Notes: generated by a model not told the origin, from the letters alone. A DNA stretch of 64,000 nt from Neobacillus cucumis (GCF_002860255.1 NZ_PGVE01000102.1:110028-174027); one strand, 5' to 3'; positions 25,883 through 34,655 are shown, numbered from the stretch's first letter. Numbers and translations: made by a program.

Positions 25883-27088
25883 CTAACTCATTTGGTCATA
25901 CATAGAGAACATCGGCATCATAATAGACATAACAATAACACCTACGACTCCTGCCAAAAAGACAATCATAATTGGCTCAATTAGTGACTTTAGTCGGTCT
26001 GTCCCGGCTTCTACTTCTTTTTCATAGAACTCCGCAATTTTTGACAACATTGCATCTAAAGCTCCTGTTCCCTCTCCGATTGTAATCATTTGCGTAACTA
26101 GAGGAGGAAAAGCCCAGTGGGCAATCATTGGATCTGTCATCGATCTTCCCTTTTCTAACGAGTCACGGGATTCACGAATCACCTTTGATATAACCTCATT
26201 CTCAACAACCTTTTCAACAATGGACATGGATTGAAGAATTGGTACGGAACTTGAGAACAAAGTACTAAGCGTTCTCATCATTCTTGCTAACTGTGCCTTT
26301 TGCATCATCTTCCCGAAAATCGGCATTTTTAAAAAAGCAAAATCCAGGTAGTACTTTAATTGCTTATTTTTTTTCATGAACGTAAAAAATAGATACATAG
26401 CAATAAAAAATAAGACTACTAGCCACCAAAAGGATTGCATAAATTCACTAACTGATAAAACAAATTTTGTAATCGCAGGGAGCTCTAAGTCCATATCGGA
26501 AAACATTGTTACAAATTTGGGAACAACTCCTACCAGTAAAAAGATCACAGCTAAAATAGCAATTACCCCAATAACAGCTGGATACGTAAGGGCTGATTTG
26601 ACTTTTTCCCTTGTAAGGTGCTGTTTTTCAAAGTCTTCAGCTAGGCGCTCGAGGGTTCCATCCATGTTCCCACTTACTTCTCCAGCCTTGACCATATTAA
26701 CAAACATAGAATTAAAGATTTTAGGATGCTTTGAAACTGCATCAGAAAAGGGATTACCTTCCCGAAGTTCCTGTTCTACATCCAATAATGCCCGTTTTAG
26801 ACCTTTGCTTTCTGTTTGAACTGCAAGAACTGCAGTGGCTTCGACAATCGTTACTCCTGCTTTTAACAAGGTCGCAAATTGACGTAAATAAATAACAAAA
26901 TCCTGCATTTTCACGGGATTGCCAAAAGATAATTCCATGGTCATCAGTGTTTCAGGAACTTCCGTCATTTCTACTACTCTAATGCCATCATCTTTTAGTT
27001 TAACCATTGCTTCACGCCGAGAAGCAGCAGTAATTACCCCCTGCTTTTTCCCGCGTTTATCTCGTCCTGAGTACTTAAATCTAGGCAT
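25883..27088 (-). CDS. pilC: PilC, inner-membrane platform protein
   Basis: 401 residues of the GspF/PilC family: two repeated cytosolic domains with FVIYLRQFATLLKAGVTIVE and MMRTLSTLFSSSVPILQSM, and three membrane segments (about 170-190, 215-235 and 370-390). It forms the platform on which PilB and PilT act. Overlaps pilT by 8 bases. Confidence 0.96.
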   Translation of the reverse strand: MPRFKYSGRDKRGKKQGVITAASRREAMVKLKDDGIRVVEMTEVPETLMTMELSFGNPVKMQDFVIYLRQFATLLKAGVTIVEATAVLAVQTESKGLKRALLDVEQELREGNPFSDAVSKHPKIFNSMFVNMVKAGEVSGNMDGTLERLAEDFEKQHLTREKVKSALTYPAVIGVIAILAVIFLLVGVVPKFVTMFSDMDLELPAITKFVLSVSEFMQSFWWLVVLFFIAMYLFFTFMKKNKQLKYYLDFAFLKMPIFGKMMQKAQLARMMRTLSTLFSSSVPILQSMSIVEKVVENEVISKVIRESRDSLEKGRSMTDPMIAHWAFPPLVTQMITIGEGTGALDAMLSKIAEFYEKEVEAGTDRLKSLIEPIMIVFLAGVVGVIVMSIMMPMFSMYDQMS

Positions 27089-28130
27089 CCATCATCATCT
27101 TTTCTTGTAGATATTTGGCTGCTGCTTCTTTTTGAATAATGTTACGGTCAAGTAAATCTCTAATACTCATTTCTAAAGTGTGCATACCTTGAGCCCGAGA
27201 GGTCTGCATTGTACTTTGAATTTGATGAATCTTTTCACTTCGAATCAGGTTGGCTATCGCTGGATTATTTACCAGAATCTCCGTTGCCGCTCTACGTGCT
27301 TTCTTATCCACTGTAGGGAATAATCGCTGTGAAATAACCCCTACCAATACCGAAGCAAGCTGGACTCGAATTTGCGGCTGCTGGGCCGGAGGAAAAACGT
27401 CAATGATCCGGTTAATCGTTGCTGGTGCACTCGAGGTGTGAAGAGTGCCAAATACAAGGTGGCCTGTTTCTGCTGCTGTAATGGCTATCCCAATCGTTTC
27501 TAAGTCACGCATCTCCCCTACAAGAATTACGTCTGGGTCTTGACGAAGTGCAGCCTTAAGACCGCTCGCATAATTCATAGTATCAAAACCGACTTCACGC
27601 TGATCAATGATGGAATTTCCATGTTTATGAAGATATTCAATCGGGTCTTCCAATGTAATGATATGCTTTCTCATAGTCCGATTCATATAATCCACCATCG
27701 AAGCAAGAGTTGTAGACTTCCCGCTTCCGGTTGGACCTGTTACAAGAATCAGTCCTTGTGGCTTTTCAACAAGCTTCGGAATAATTTCAGGCAGATCTAG
27801 GTCCTCGAGGGTTGGCGTTTTGGATGCTACAACCCGTAGTGCCAGTGAGACACTTTTTCTTTGGTGATAAGCATTCACACGGAATCGGGACACTCCTGGG
27901 ATTCCATATGAGAAATCAAGCTCCCCTTTTTCTTTAAAATGGTCATATAGATTTTCAGGGATTATTTGCTTTGCTATTGCCTCAGTGTCTGATGGCATAA
28001 GCATCTCTTTCCCATACCGTTTAATATCTCCGTTAATCCGAAAAATTGGTGGTACGCCAACTGTTAAATGAATATCAGACGCTTTAAATTCTATTGCTGC
28101 CCTTAGAATATTATCGATTCTTTCACTCAT
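27081..28130 (-). CDS. pilT: PilT, pilus retraction ATPase
   Basis: 349 residues. Hexameric ATPase that depolymerises pili, giving twitching motility or DNA/surface pulling. Walker A GPTGSGKSTTL (about 129-139), Asp box ITLEDPIEYLHKH, Walker B-type DPDVILVGEMRD, His box GHLVFGTLHT, and the PilT C-terminal AIRDLL-like motif (MSIRDLLDRNII). Its presence means the pili are probably retractile. Confidence 0.96.
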   Translation of the reverse strand: MSERIDNILRAAIEFKASDIHLTVGVPPIFRINGDIKRYGKEMLMPSDTEAIAKQIIPENLYDHFKEKGELDFSYGIPGVSRFRVNAYHQRKSVSLALRVVASKTPTLEDLDLPEIIPKLVEKPQGLILVTGPTGSGKSTTLASMVDYMNRTMRKHIITLEDPIEYLHKHGNSIIDQREVGFDTMNYASGLKAALRQDPDVILVGEMRDLETIGIAITAAETGHLVFGTLHTSSAPATINRIIDVFPPAQQPQIRVQLASVLVGVISQRLFPTVDKKARRAATEILVNNPAIANLIRSEKIHQIQSTMQTSRAQGMHTLEMSIRDLLDRNIIQKEAAAKYLQEKMMMDA

Positions 28131-28141
28131 GTCTCATACTC

Positions 28142-29836
28142 CTACTCTAGAATGGCAACACGAAGTACTTCTTCTGTTGTTGTCATCCCTTGTTTCACTT
28201 TTAATAAACCATCGTCAATTAGGAAGATGGTTTTATTTTTAATCGCATGTTCCTTTAATTTTTGAAAAGAATTATCATTCATGATGATTCTTCTCATGTT
28301 ATCGTCAATAACCAATACTTCATGAAGAGCAACCCTTCCTTTATAACCCGTCATATTGCAGGAAGGGCAACCTTTTCCTCTAACGATCTGGTCAATTTTC
28401 AAGCCGCGTCTTGCAAAAATTTCTTTTTCTCTTAGTGAAGGTTCCTGTGCCTCTGCACAATCGCGGCAAACCCTTCGAACAAGCCGCTGTGCCACAATGC
28501 CGCTTACTGAAGAGGCAATCATGAATGGTTCTACGCCCATATCATTCAGGCGGGTAATGGTTCCAAGGGAATCATTTGTATGCAGCGTACTTAAAACTAA
28601 ATGACCGGTTAATGATGCACGAATGGCGATCTCCGCGGTCTCTTTATCACGAATCTCTCCAACCATGATAATATTTGGATCCTGACGCAGAATGGAACGC
28701 AGTCCTGCCGCAAAGGTCATCCCAACATTAGGATTGACTTGGATTTGATTAATCCCTTCCAATTGATACTCAACTGGGTCTTCAATCGTGATGATATTAA
28801 CCTCATCGCTGTTTAATTTATTTAGAGCAGCATAAAGGGTGGAAGATTTCCCTGACCCTGTTGGGCCAGTAATAAGCACAATTCCGGTTGGCTGCTCAAT
28901 TAATTGATTAAACCGTTTAAAATTTAGAGAATTAAAACCAATTTTATTTAAATCATTTAATGCTGCCCCCATGTCTAACAGACGCATGACAATTTTTTCT
29001 CCGTAGACAGTTGGAAGGGTAGATACCCGCAAATCAATGGGATAAAAATCAAGATGTAATTTTATCCGGCCGTCCTGTGGGATCCGATGTTCTGTAATAT
29101 CTAAATTGGACATAATTTTGATCCTTGCTGTTAAAACACTTTGCATATGACGAGGCAATGTCCGTTCGACTCTTAGTACACCGTCTACACGGTAACGGAT
29201 AACGATTTTTGTTTCTTGTGGATCAATATGGATATCACTTGCTTTTTGGATGACAGCATTGGTAAGAAGCTGATTCACCAGCCGAACAATCGGCGAATCC
29301 TGGTTTGTGGCATCTTCATCCCGGCCGCGCTCGTTTGATGCTACGTCATCAAAAAGTTCCTCAAATCCATCATCATCTTCATAATACTTGTTTATTGTTC
29401 GGAGGATATCCTCCTTCGTAGCGATCCCTGCTTCAATCTGAAATCCAGTCGAAAGACGTAAATCATCCATAATGATAAAATCCATCGGATTGACCATTGC
29501 GACAAACAGCTTGTTACCTTCTTTTTTTAGCGGGACAATCAAATTTCGTTTCGCCATGTCCTTTGAAATTAAGGAAAAAAGACTTGTATCAAAGGGATAT
29601 TGAACGAGATTGACATGGGGAATCCCAAGCTGATTTTCTAATACCTCTGCCAATTGTTGGTCTGTAATAAATCCTCTTTGGAGCAAGGCTTCCCCAAGCT
29701 TCTGACTTGACCCCTTATGATCCTCTAAGGTAACAGCTAGTTGCTCTTGTGTAATAAGCCCTTGTTCAATTAACAATTCACCCAGCCGTTTTCTTGTTTG
29801 TTTTCTATTGTTATCCACCTTATTTTGGCTGTTCAT
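28142..29836 (-). CDS. pilB: PilB, pilus extension ATPase with tandem MshEN-type motif
   Basis: 564 residues from ATG at 29836, which has GGGGGA seven bases upstream; the longer frame starts inside the previous gene. Residues 17-40 (RLGELLIEQGLITQEQLAVT and on) and 46-69 form two 24-residue motifs separated by five residues, the layout of MshEN domains that bind cyclic di-GMP. The C-terminal ATPase has GPTGSGKSST, ITIEDPVEYQ, DPNIIMVGEIRD and GHLVLSTLHT. CRDC and CPSC form the usual zinc site. It powers pilus growth. Confidence 0.95.
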   Translation of the reverse strand: MNSQNKVDNNRKQTRKRLGELLIEQGLITQEQLAVTLEDHKGSSQKLGEALLQRGFITDQQLAEVLENQLGIPHVNLVQYPFDTSLFSLISKDMAKRNLIVPLKKEGNKLFVAMVNPMDFIIMDDLRLSTGFQIEAGIATKEDILRTINKYYEDDDGFEELFDDVASNERGRDEDATNQDSPIVRLVNQLLTNAVIQKASDIHIDPQETKIVIRYRVDGVLRVERTLPRHMQSVLTARIKIMSNLDITEHRIPQDGRIKLHLDFYPIDLRVSTLPTVYGEKIVMRLLDMGAALNDLNKIGFNSLNFKRFNQLIEQPTGIVLITGPTGSGKSSTLYAALNKLNSDEVNIITIEDPVEYQLEGINQIQVNPNVGMTFAAGLRSILRQDPNIIMVGEIRDKETAEIAIRASLTGHLVLSTLHTNDSLGTITRLNDMGVEPFMIASSVSGIVAQRLVRRVCRDCAEAQEPSLREKEIFARRGLKIDQIVRGKGCPSCNMTGYKGRVALHEVLVIDDNMRRIIMNDNSFQKLKEHAIKNKTIFLIDDGLLKVKQGMTTTEEVLRVAILE

Positions 29837-31139
29837 TTGGCTTCCCCCAAAGGTCATCAGCATTGGAATCTTGTTGTGTTGTACCAGATGTTGATGTAGT
29901 TTGACTTCCATTTGGACTTGTTTCAGTTGAAGGAGTTGTCGTTGTAGTTGTTGTTTGACTTCCAGTTACCGTTGTTCCCTGGGTTGCCCCCGTTAGGGCA
30001 TGTATCTCAACTCGATAAACTGGAGAATAGTAATCCTCAGCAATGAAATCAGTTTTTACCAACTGTTCCCCTTGGTAAACTTCCCGGTAAACCTTTACGT
30101 ATTTGCCATTAGAACCTGCAGCTTTGACCAATGTATTCCCCGATTTTAACAATGGACTATACTGAACAATCGTTTTCGGTTTGATCGACTGCTCGTCTTT
30201 TTTAATAATTTTATAGTTGTAAAGGAACTTTTCACCTTTTAAACTCACAGATAATTGATTATTTTTTAACCCAAGCACAAGTGTATAGCTTGTTTTATTA
30301 GGATTGGTAATGATTAAGTCCTTGTTTCTATTAGGAGTTACTCTTGCTTCAAGTCCCAAACCAGCATAATCCGGAAGTGAACTACTGATATTTCGGTCCA
30401 CAATGGTAAAATTGGTTGGTAAAATCGCCTGATAAATCCCCGTACCGAGTAAGCTTAACAGATAGGAGTTGCTAATCGTTTGCTCCTTTGCATAATCAAG
30501 AACAGAAAACGTAGCGCCTTCGGCAATTATTATTTCTGAATTTTTTGCGATGATAGCAGGAAGTTCTAAAGGAACCTCCTTTAAATTAAGGATGGCTTCA
30601 CTGATAATAACATCTTTTTCAGCCGCATTTGCCAACATATAATCCTTTGTTAGGTTAGAGGTATGATTACCATTTTGAAGAATAGAAGCTGTCGATTCTA
30701 AACTAGCTTTTAGTTTGGTAAAGTCAATGTTTTTAGAATTAAGCTCAGGGAAGAGTATACTAACCTGGTCTTCTAACTGAGTAAGATCAAGAGTTATATA
30801 GATAGGGTTGGACTGTCCATCTTTAATGGAATTAATAGTTGTTTCCTTATCGAGGTAAAAAAGGTTCAAATCAAACGCAACACTCTTTTCACTAAATTGG
30901 AAGGTGAATTTAGTTTTCTTCAGCCAATCAAGATACTGTTTTTCAAGTAAACTGTCTGCTTCAGTAGCTGTTTTTCCCGAGATATCTAGGCTGCCAATCT
31001 TTGTTCCTGCGGAATATTTCCCATCAAGGTTAGCAAATTTTTCATATGCCTTTGCGCCAAAGTGAGAGGTGCTGAAGATAAATGCTGTACTAAAAAACAG
31101 TACGATGAATAATTTTATAAACTGTGTGTTTTTCTTCAT
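29820..31139 (-). CDS. VanW-like secreted/anchored protein in the pilus operon
   Basis: 439 residues. N-terminal signal or anchor (about 8-28), then a long extracytoplasmic region. Residues about 205-290 (ISSSLPDYAGLGLEARVTPNRNKDL is the region's core, shown in part: LPDYAGLGLEA) resemble the VanW family. A following beta-rich segment (about 295-385) looks G5-like (GKYVKVYREVYQGEQLV). It ends in a Thr/Ser-rich tail. VanW/G5 proteins are thought to act at peptidoglycan. Within the pilus operon it may help pili cross or attach to the wall; this is inference. It overlaps pilB by 17 bases. Confidence 0.75.
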   Translation of the reverse strand: MKKNTQFIKLFIVLFFSTAFIFSTSHFGAKAYEKFANLDGKYSAGTKIGSLDISGKTATEADSLLEKQYLDWLKKTKFTFQFSEKSVAFDLNLFYLDKETTINSIKDGQSNPIYITLDLTQLEDQVSILFPELNSKNIDFTKLKASLESTASILQNGNHTSNLTKDYMLANAAEKDVIISEAILNLKEVPLELPAIIAKNSEIIIAEGATFSVLDYAKEQTISNSYLLSLLGTGIYQAILPTNFTIVDRNISSSLPDYAGLGLEARVTPNRNKDLIITNPNKTSYTLVLGLKNNQLSVSLKGEKFLYNYKIIKKDEQSIKPKTIVQYSPLLKSGNTLVKAAGSNGKYVKVYREVYQGEQLVKTDFIAEDYYSPVYRVEIHALTGATQGTTVTGSQTTTTTTTPSTETSPNGSQTTSTSGTTQQDSNADDLWGKPNEQPK

Positions 31140-31162
31140 ATCCTTGCCCCTAATCAGTCAAA

Positions 31163-32215
31163 CTACTTTTGTAATTGGACTGCCCTCTCCGTATTGCTAT
31201 CTTTTTTCAAATTTATTCTTTCAGTCCCAGCCGCTGCTTCTTCAGATGCAAGAAATAATTCTTCTAAGAAATTTTCTTCAGTCTCATCTGGAACAATCTT
31301 GTGCTCCTTATCTAAGGTTAACTCCTCAAAATCATTAATTTCCTCCAGCCAGCCTTCATCCTCAGAGTTATTGGTTAAATCTGTATCCTCGAGTAGAAAG
31401 CTGTCAGTATCAGCTAATTCTTCTACATCTGGATTTAAGTCCAGCAATTCTAATTCATCCATTTTTACGACTGTATGATTAGAAACACCTTCCTCAAACT
31501 CTAATAAACTCTCTATATCAGACAAATAATTGTTTTCAAATCCGGATTCCTGATGATCAGATTCTTCCAGCTGATCAAGTACTGAGGCATCTTTGCTTTT
31601 TGGAGATAAGGAATCATCCTTAGAAATTATTGAAAGAATACTGAGTTCATCAGATATAGTTTCTGGTTCAGATTCAGTATCCATTTCAACTACAGTTTCC
31701 ATGTCAGATAAATAACCGTCTTCAAAGTCTGTTTCTAGGAGGCTGGTTTTTTTGATGTCGTTTTGTATGGCTGTTTCGATATTTTTACTAAAAACTAAAG
31801 TATCTTCATCGTTTATTTCAGTAGTTAATTCAAACAGCTCTTCGATATCTGACGTAATGCTTGCATCTTTCTCTAAAGAAAGATAGGTGGAGTCAGACGG
31901 AGTTAATTCTACGTTCCCAGTGGATAAATCATTACCATCTACTTCCCAATCATCTTCAAATAGAGAATCCTCCTTAACCATTACAGTCCCTAAACGATTG
32001 TTCATAAAATAAGCACTAAAAAAGGTGAGTGCAAGAAGCATTAAGGCCGTCTCCCACAAAGGAAAAATAGATGAGGCCGCATTTCCGGCAAGTGCCAGCA
32101 GAAAACCATTAAGTGCAACTAAAATCTTACCCTTTTTGGTATATCCTAAAGGTAAATAATTAAGAATTAGCACAAGAGCAACCATAGAACCAATGGACCA
32201 AATAATTGTTTGCAT
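31163..32215 (-). CDS. Unrecognised membrane protein with long acidic repetitive tail
   Basis: 350 residues. Three hydrophobic segments (about 4-24, 31-49 and 52-71) are followed by about 270 residues rich in Glu, Asp, Ser and Leu with no cysteine. A short motif is repeated: FEDGYLSDMETVVEMD (164-179) and FENNYLSDIESLLEFE (226-241); further DIEELFEL and LEELFLAS segments look related. No family is recognised. It lies inside the pilus operon between the pilX terminator and the VanW-like gene, so a role in pilus assembly or control is likely but unproven. The tail is probably cytosolic or disordered. Confidence 0.8.
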   Translation of the reverse strand: MQTIIWSIGSMVALVLILNYLPLGYTKKGKILVALNGFLLALAGNAASSIFPLWETALMLLALTFFSAYFMNNRLGTVMVKEDSLFEDDWEVDGNDLSTGNVELTPSDSTYLSLEKDASITSDIEELFELTTEINDEDTLVFSKNIETAIQNDIKKTSLLETDFEDGYLSDMETVVEMDTESEPETISDELSILSIISKDDSLSPKSKDASVLDQLEESDHQESGFENNYLSDIESLLEFEEGVSNHTVVKMDELELLDLNPDVEELADTDSFLLEDTDLTNNSEDEGWLEEINDFEELTLDKEHKIVPDETEENFLEELFLASEEAAAGTERINLKKDSNTERAVQLQK

Positions 32216-32240
32216 TTATCCACACCCTTTAAAACTAGTC

Positions 32241-32246
32241 ATTATA
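32241..32246 (-). promoter_or_regulatory. Possible -10 element upstream of the acidic-tail gene
   Basis: A perfect TATAAT on the minus strand 26 bases before the 32215 start, downstream of the pilX terminator. The -35 region is poor, so this is only a candidate for restarting transcription after the terminator. Confidence 0.3.
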
Positions 32247-32371
32247 TACTATAAAACTACAATTTTTACCGTTATCTTGAATAATTAGACAAATTTCGCC
32301 TATTAAAGATTGTATAATATTTTTTTGCACTTTAAAAGATGGTAAAAAATATTTATAAAGACACAAAAAAC

Positions 32372-32425
32372 ACCACTTTAATAGGAAAATAGTACTCTCG
32401 TGGAATACATTCCAATTAAAGTGGT
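32372..32425 (-). terminator. Terminator/attenuator after pilX inside the pilus operon
   Basis: ACCACTTTAAT (32372-32382) pairs perfectly with ATTAAAGTGGT (32415-32425). The 32-base loop contains a further small hairpin (TGGAAT/ATTCCA). A run of six T follows on the minus strand. It lies 22 bases after the pilX stop codon and splits the operon into minor-pilin and machinery parts. Confidence 0.75.
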
Positions 32426-32446
32426 AGTATAGTTTAAAATTAGTAA

Positions 32447-33817
32447 CTATTTTTCACGAACCGGGTCAATCTTTATTGGATTTACTTTAAAAGATGGTAA
32501 TGGTAAAAATGCATCCTGTTCAACAAAGGTTAAACTGGAATTACCTTGTAAATGCAAATTTTTTGCAATAATGGCTCCTTCTATTACATTATTACCACCA
32601 ATTTCCACTGATCCTCCAGTGGCAAACCTTCCCCGAAAGGTCCCTCCTGTAAAATTAAACTGCGCATCCTCTGCAAAAATACTGCAGTTAATGCCAGTTC
32701 CATTAGAACTGGCGGTTATCGTTTTAGGTTTAGTAGGATCTGTTGATTTTCTCAAGTAAATGATTAATTTATCCTTCTGCGATGGTACCTCGTTAATTAC
32801 CGCGTTATTTATAGTGAGTGAACCATTGACATAAAGCGACAGGGTGCCCGTTCCTATCACATTAAAAACACTGTTGTTATTCAAAACAAAATTATTAACA
32901 TACATTTCTACGTTATTAGAACCTATATCTATATTTAATTTTGCATTATTATCAATGGTTACATTATTTAAGACGACTGGATTAGGCATATTATTTATAG
33001 TCGTGTTGGAAGTAATTTTTATGTTACCGTCACTAGGAACAGCAATTGGTCCCAGAGTTGTTGGATACGACTGAGCTGGAGTTTCTTTGAATGGTTTAAG
33101 CTCTAATGAAATTTTTTCTTCCAATACAGTTATGTTTGTAAAATAATTGAGGTTGACCACATCTTTCCCTTGATTTGGTGCATTAGGCCCAACAATGATT
33201 TCAGCATCCGATGGTAAATTGCCTGAATCATGCAATGTTATTGCTTCATTCTCGATTGAATTTGTTCCAATAGATCCATTTATAATGGCGCTGCCACTAT
33301 CTACAGTTATTTTATTATCGACAAAAACAGCAGTCTTAGGGAAATTCACATCCCAAATCAGTCTAAACTTTTGCTCGACCGTTTTTGTTCGATTATCTAC
33401 TGTTCCCGTTGAAATTACTTTGTATTCTTTCGTAGCCGGATCCACTTTTTCAATTTTATATTTTGCAACCGGTTGTGTTCCGAAGTTTTTCTCAAAGTTG
33501 GTAGATTGTTGCTCTGCAGAATAATTATTTAAAATTGATTCAGCAGAAGAAAAAAATTCATCCTTTGTTTTGGCACTTTTATAAATATTATTTATTTGCG
33601 TGGTAACGTCATTCATTAGGAGAGTGGCACCTGACTCGGCAACATAATAGGAAGACTGATTATTTCGTTCCCCGGTACTCATTTTCATATTAGAAGAAGC
33701 TAATCCCATTAAACCTAATCCTAATATAGATACAACTACAAGAATCATTAAAACAACGACAAGAGCCATCCCGTGCTCATTTTTTAACGATTGAAATATT
33801 AGGGGTTTTTTCTTCAT
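32447..33817 (-). CDS. pilX: PilX-like minor pilin with large beta-repeat domain
   Basis: 456 residues from the second of two ATG codons. Prepilin-like leader ending KNEHG, then MALVVVLMILVVVSILGLGL; glutamate 5 is replaced by valine, as in PilX/GspK-type subunits, and the ASSNMKMSTGERNNQSSYY segment typical of PilX follows. The C-terminal half (about 220-440) is rich in Asn/Val/Thr/Gly repeats (NGSLTINNAVIN, GGNNVIEGAIIAKNLHLQ) suggesting a beta-solenoid. It may sit at the pilus tip. Confidence 0.87.
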   Translation of the reverse strand: MKKKPLIFQSLKNEHGMALVVVLMILVVVSILGLGLMGLASSNMKMSTGERNNQSSYYVAESGATLLMNDVTTQINNIYKSAKTKDEFFSSAESILNNYSAEQQSTNFEKNFGTQPVAKYKIEKVDPATKEYKVISTGTVDNRTKTVEQKFRLIWDVNFPKTAVFVDNKITVDSGSAIINGSIGTNSIENEAITLHDSGNLPSDAEIIVGPNAPNQGKDVVNLNYFTNITVLEEKISLELKPFKETPAQSYPTTLGPIAVPSDGNIKITSNTTINNMPNPVVLNNVTIDNNAKLNIDIGSNNVEMYVNNFVLNNNSVFNVIGTGTLSLYVNGSLTINNAVINEVPSQKDKLIIYLRKSTDPTKPKTITASSNGTGINCSIFAEDAQFNFTGGTFRGRFATGGSVEIGGNNVIEGAIIAKNLHLQGNSSLTFVEQDAFLPLPSFKVNPIKIDPVREK

Positions 33818-33825
33818 CATTTCAC

Positions 33826-34215
33826 CTATTTTCTAATATACATAGTAGTTGAAATACTTCCTACTTGTAAGGTAATTTTGTCGCCATTTTGGATAATCGT
33901 GAAGTTTTTTATATTGGAAACAAGGACTTGGTCGCCTTTTTTAAGCGAAGTTCCATCCAAAAAATATTTCGTACCATCAATTGTTAAAATATTATTTTGG
34001 ATATTTATTTTTGCGGAGTCTGCCTTCCTTATTTCTTTTGTTAACATATTCATGGCCAGGCGGTCATCTGTTTGTTTTTGAATTTCTTCATTTTGGGCAG
34101 TGGATTGCTTAACGCTAAACATTTGGATGGAACTTACCAGCAGCAATACCATTGATAGAAGAGCAAGGGAGCATAGTAATTCAACCAGAGTTATTCCTTT
34201 TTCATTCTTTTTCAT
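33826..34215 (-). CDS. pilW: Minor prepilin (PilW/GspJ type)
   Basis: 129 residues. Leader MKKNEKG, then ITLVELLCSLALLSMVLLLV with glutamate at position 5. The short globular part (LAMNMLTKEIRKADSAKI, NFTIIQNGDKITLQVG) resembles PilW/GspJ-like or ComGF-like subunits. It lies 5 bases before pilX and 11 bases after pilV. The exact minor-pilin class is uncertain. Confidence 0.85.
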   Translation of the reverse strand: MKKNEKGITLVELLCSLALLSMVLLLVSSIQMFSVKQSTAQNEEIQKQTDDRLAMNMLTKEIRKADSAKINIQNNILTIDGTKYFLDGTSLKKGDQVLVSNIKNFTIIQNGDKITLQVGSISTTMYIRK

Positions 34216-34226
34216 CTCATCACCTG

Positions 34227-34655
34227 CTACCTTTTCCAGGAAACATTCAACTCCATTTGAGCTTCCTGGCTAGTTTTACTATTATCCTTGTAGATTTTTA
34301 CAATCACTTTCCCTAACTCGGTTGAAACATTTTTTAACTGCACTAATACATAATGGCCGCTAGTTGTCTTTCCAAAACAATCACTGCAACTGCTATCAAC
34401 TGTATAACTTTTCTTAATTTCAGTTGATAAATTGGCAAGTGATGGAGAGGCCAGTGATTTATTCATATTGTTCAGTTCTTCCATTTGCGTTTCCGCAACA
34501 TATGTGGCATCGACAATTCTTTTCGAAAAATTATTGGAGCGGGAGGATTGAACAAACATTGATAAGAATGAGACAACAATGATGGATAATATAACAATAG
34601 ATACTAGTATTTCTATTAAAGTCAACCCTTTTTCAGTAGATAGGTACTTCCTCAT
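34227..34655 (-). CDS. pilV: Minor prepilin (PilV/GspI type)
   Basis: 142 residues. Leader MRKYLSTEKG, then LTLIEILVSIVILSIIVVSF with glutamate at position 5, and the AETQMEELNNM segment characteristic of PilV/GspI. The globular domain contains a CSDC pair that could form a disulfide outside the cell. First gene of the operon, behind a promoter. Confidence 0.87.
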   Translation of the reverse strand: MRKYLSTEKGLTLIEILVSIVILSIIVVSFLSMFVQSSRSNNFSKRIVDATYVAETQMEELNNMNKSLASPSLANLSTEIKKSYTVDSSCSDCFGKTTSGHYVLVQLKNVSTELGKVIVKIYKDNSKTSQEAQMELNVSWKR

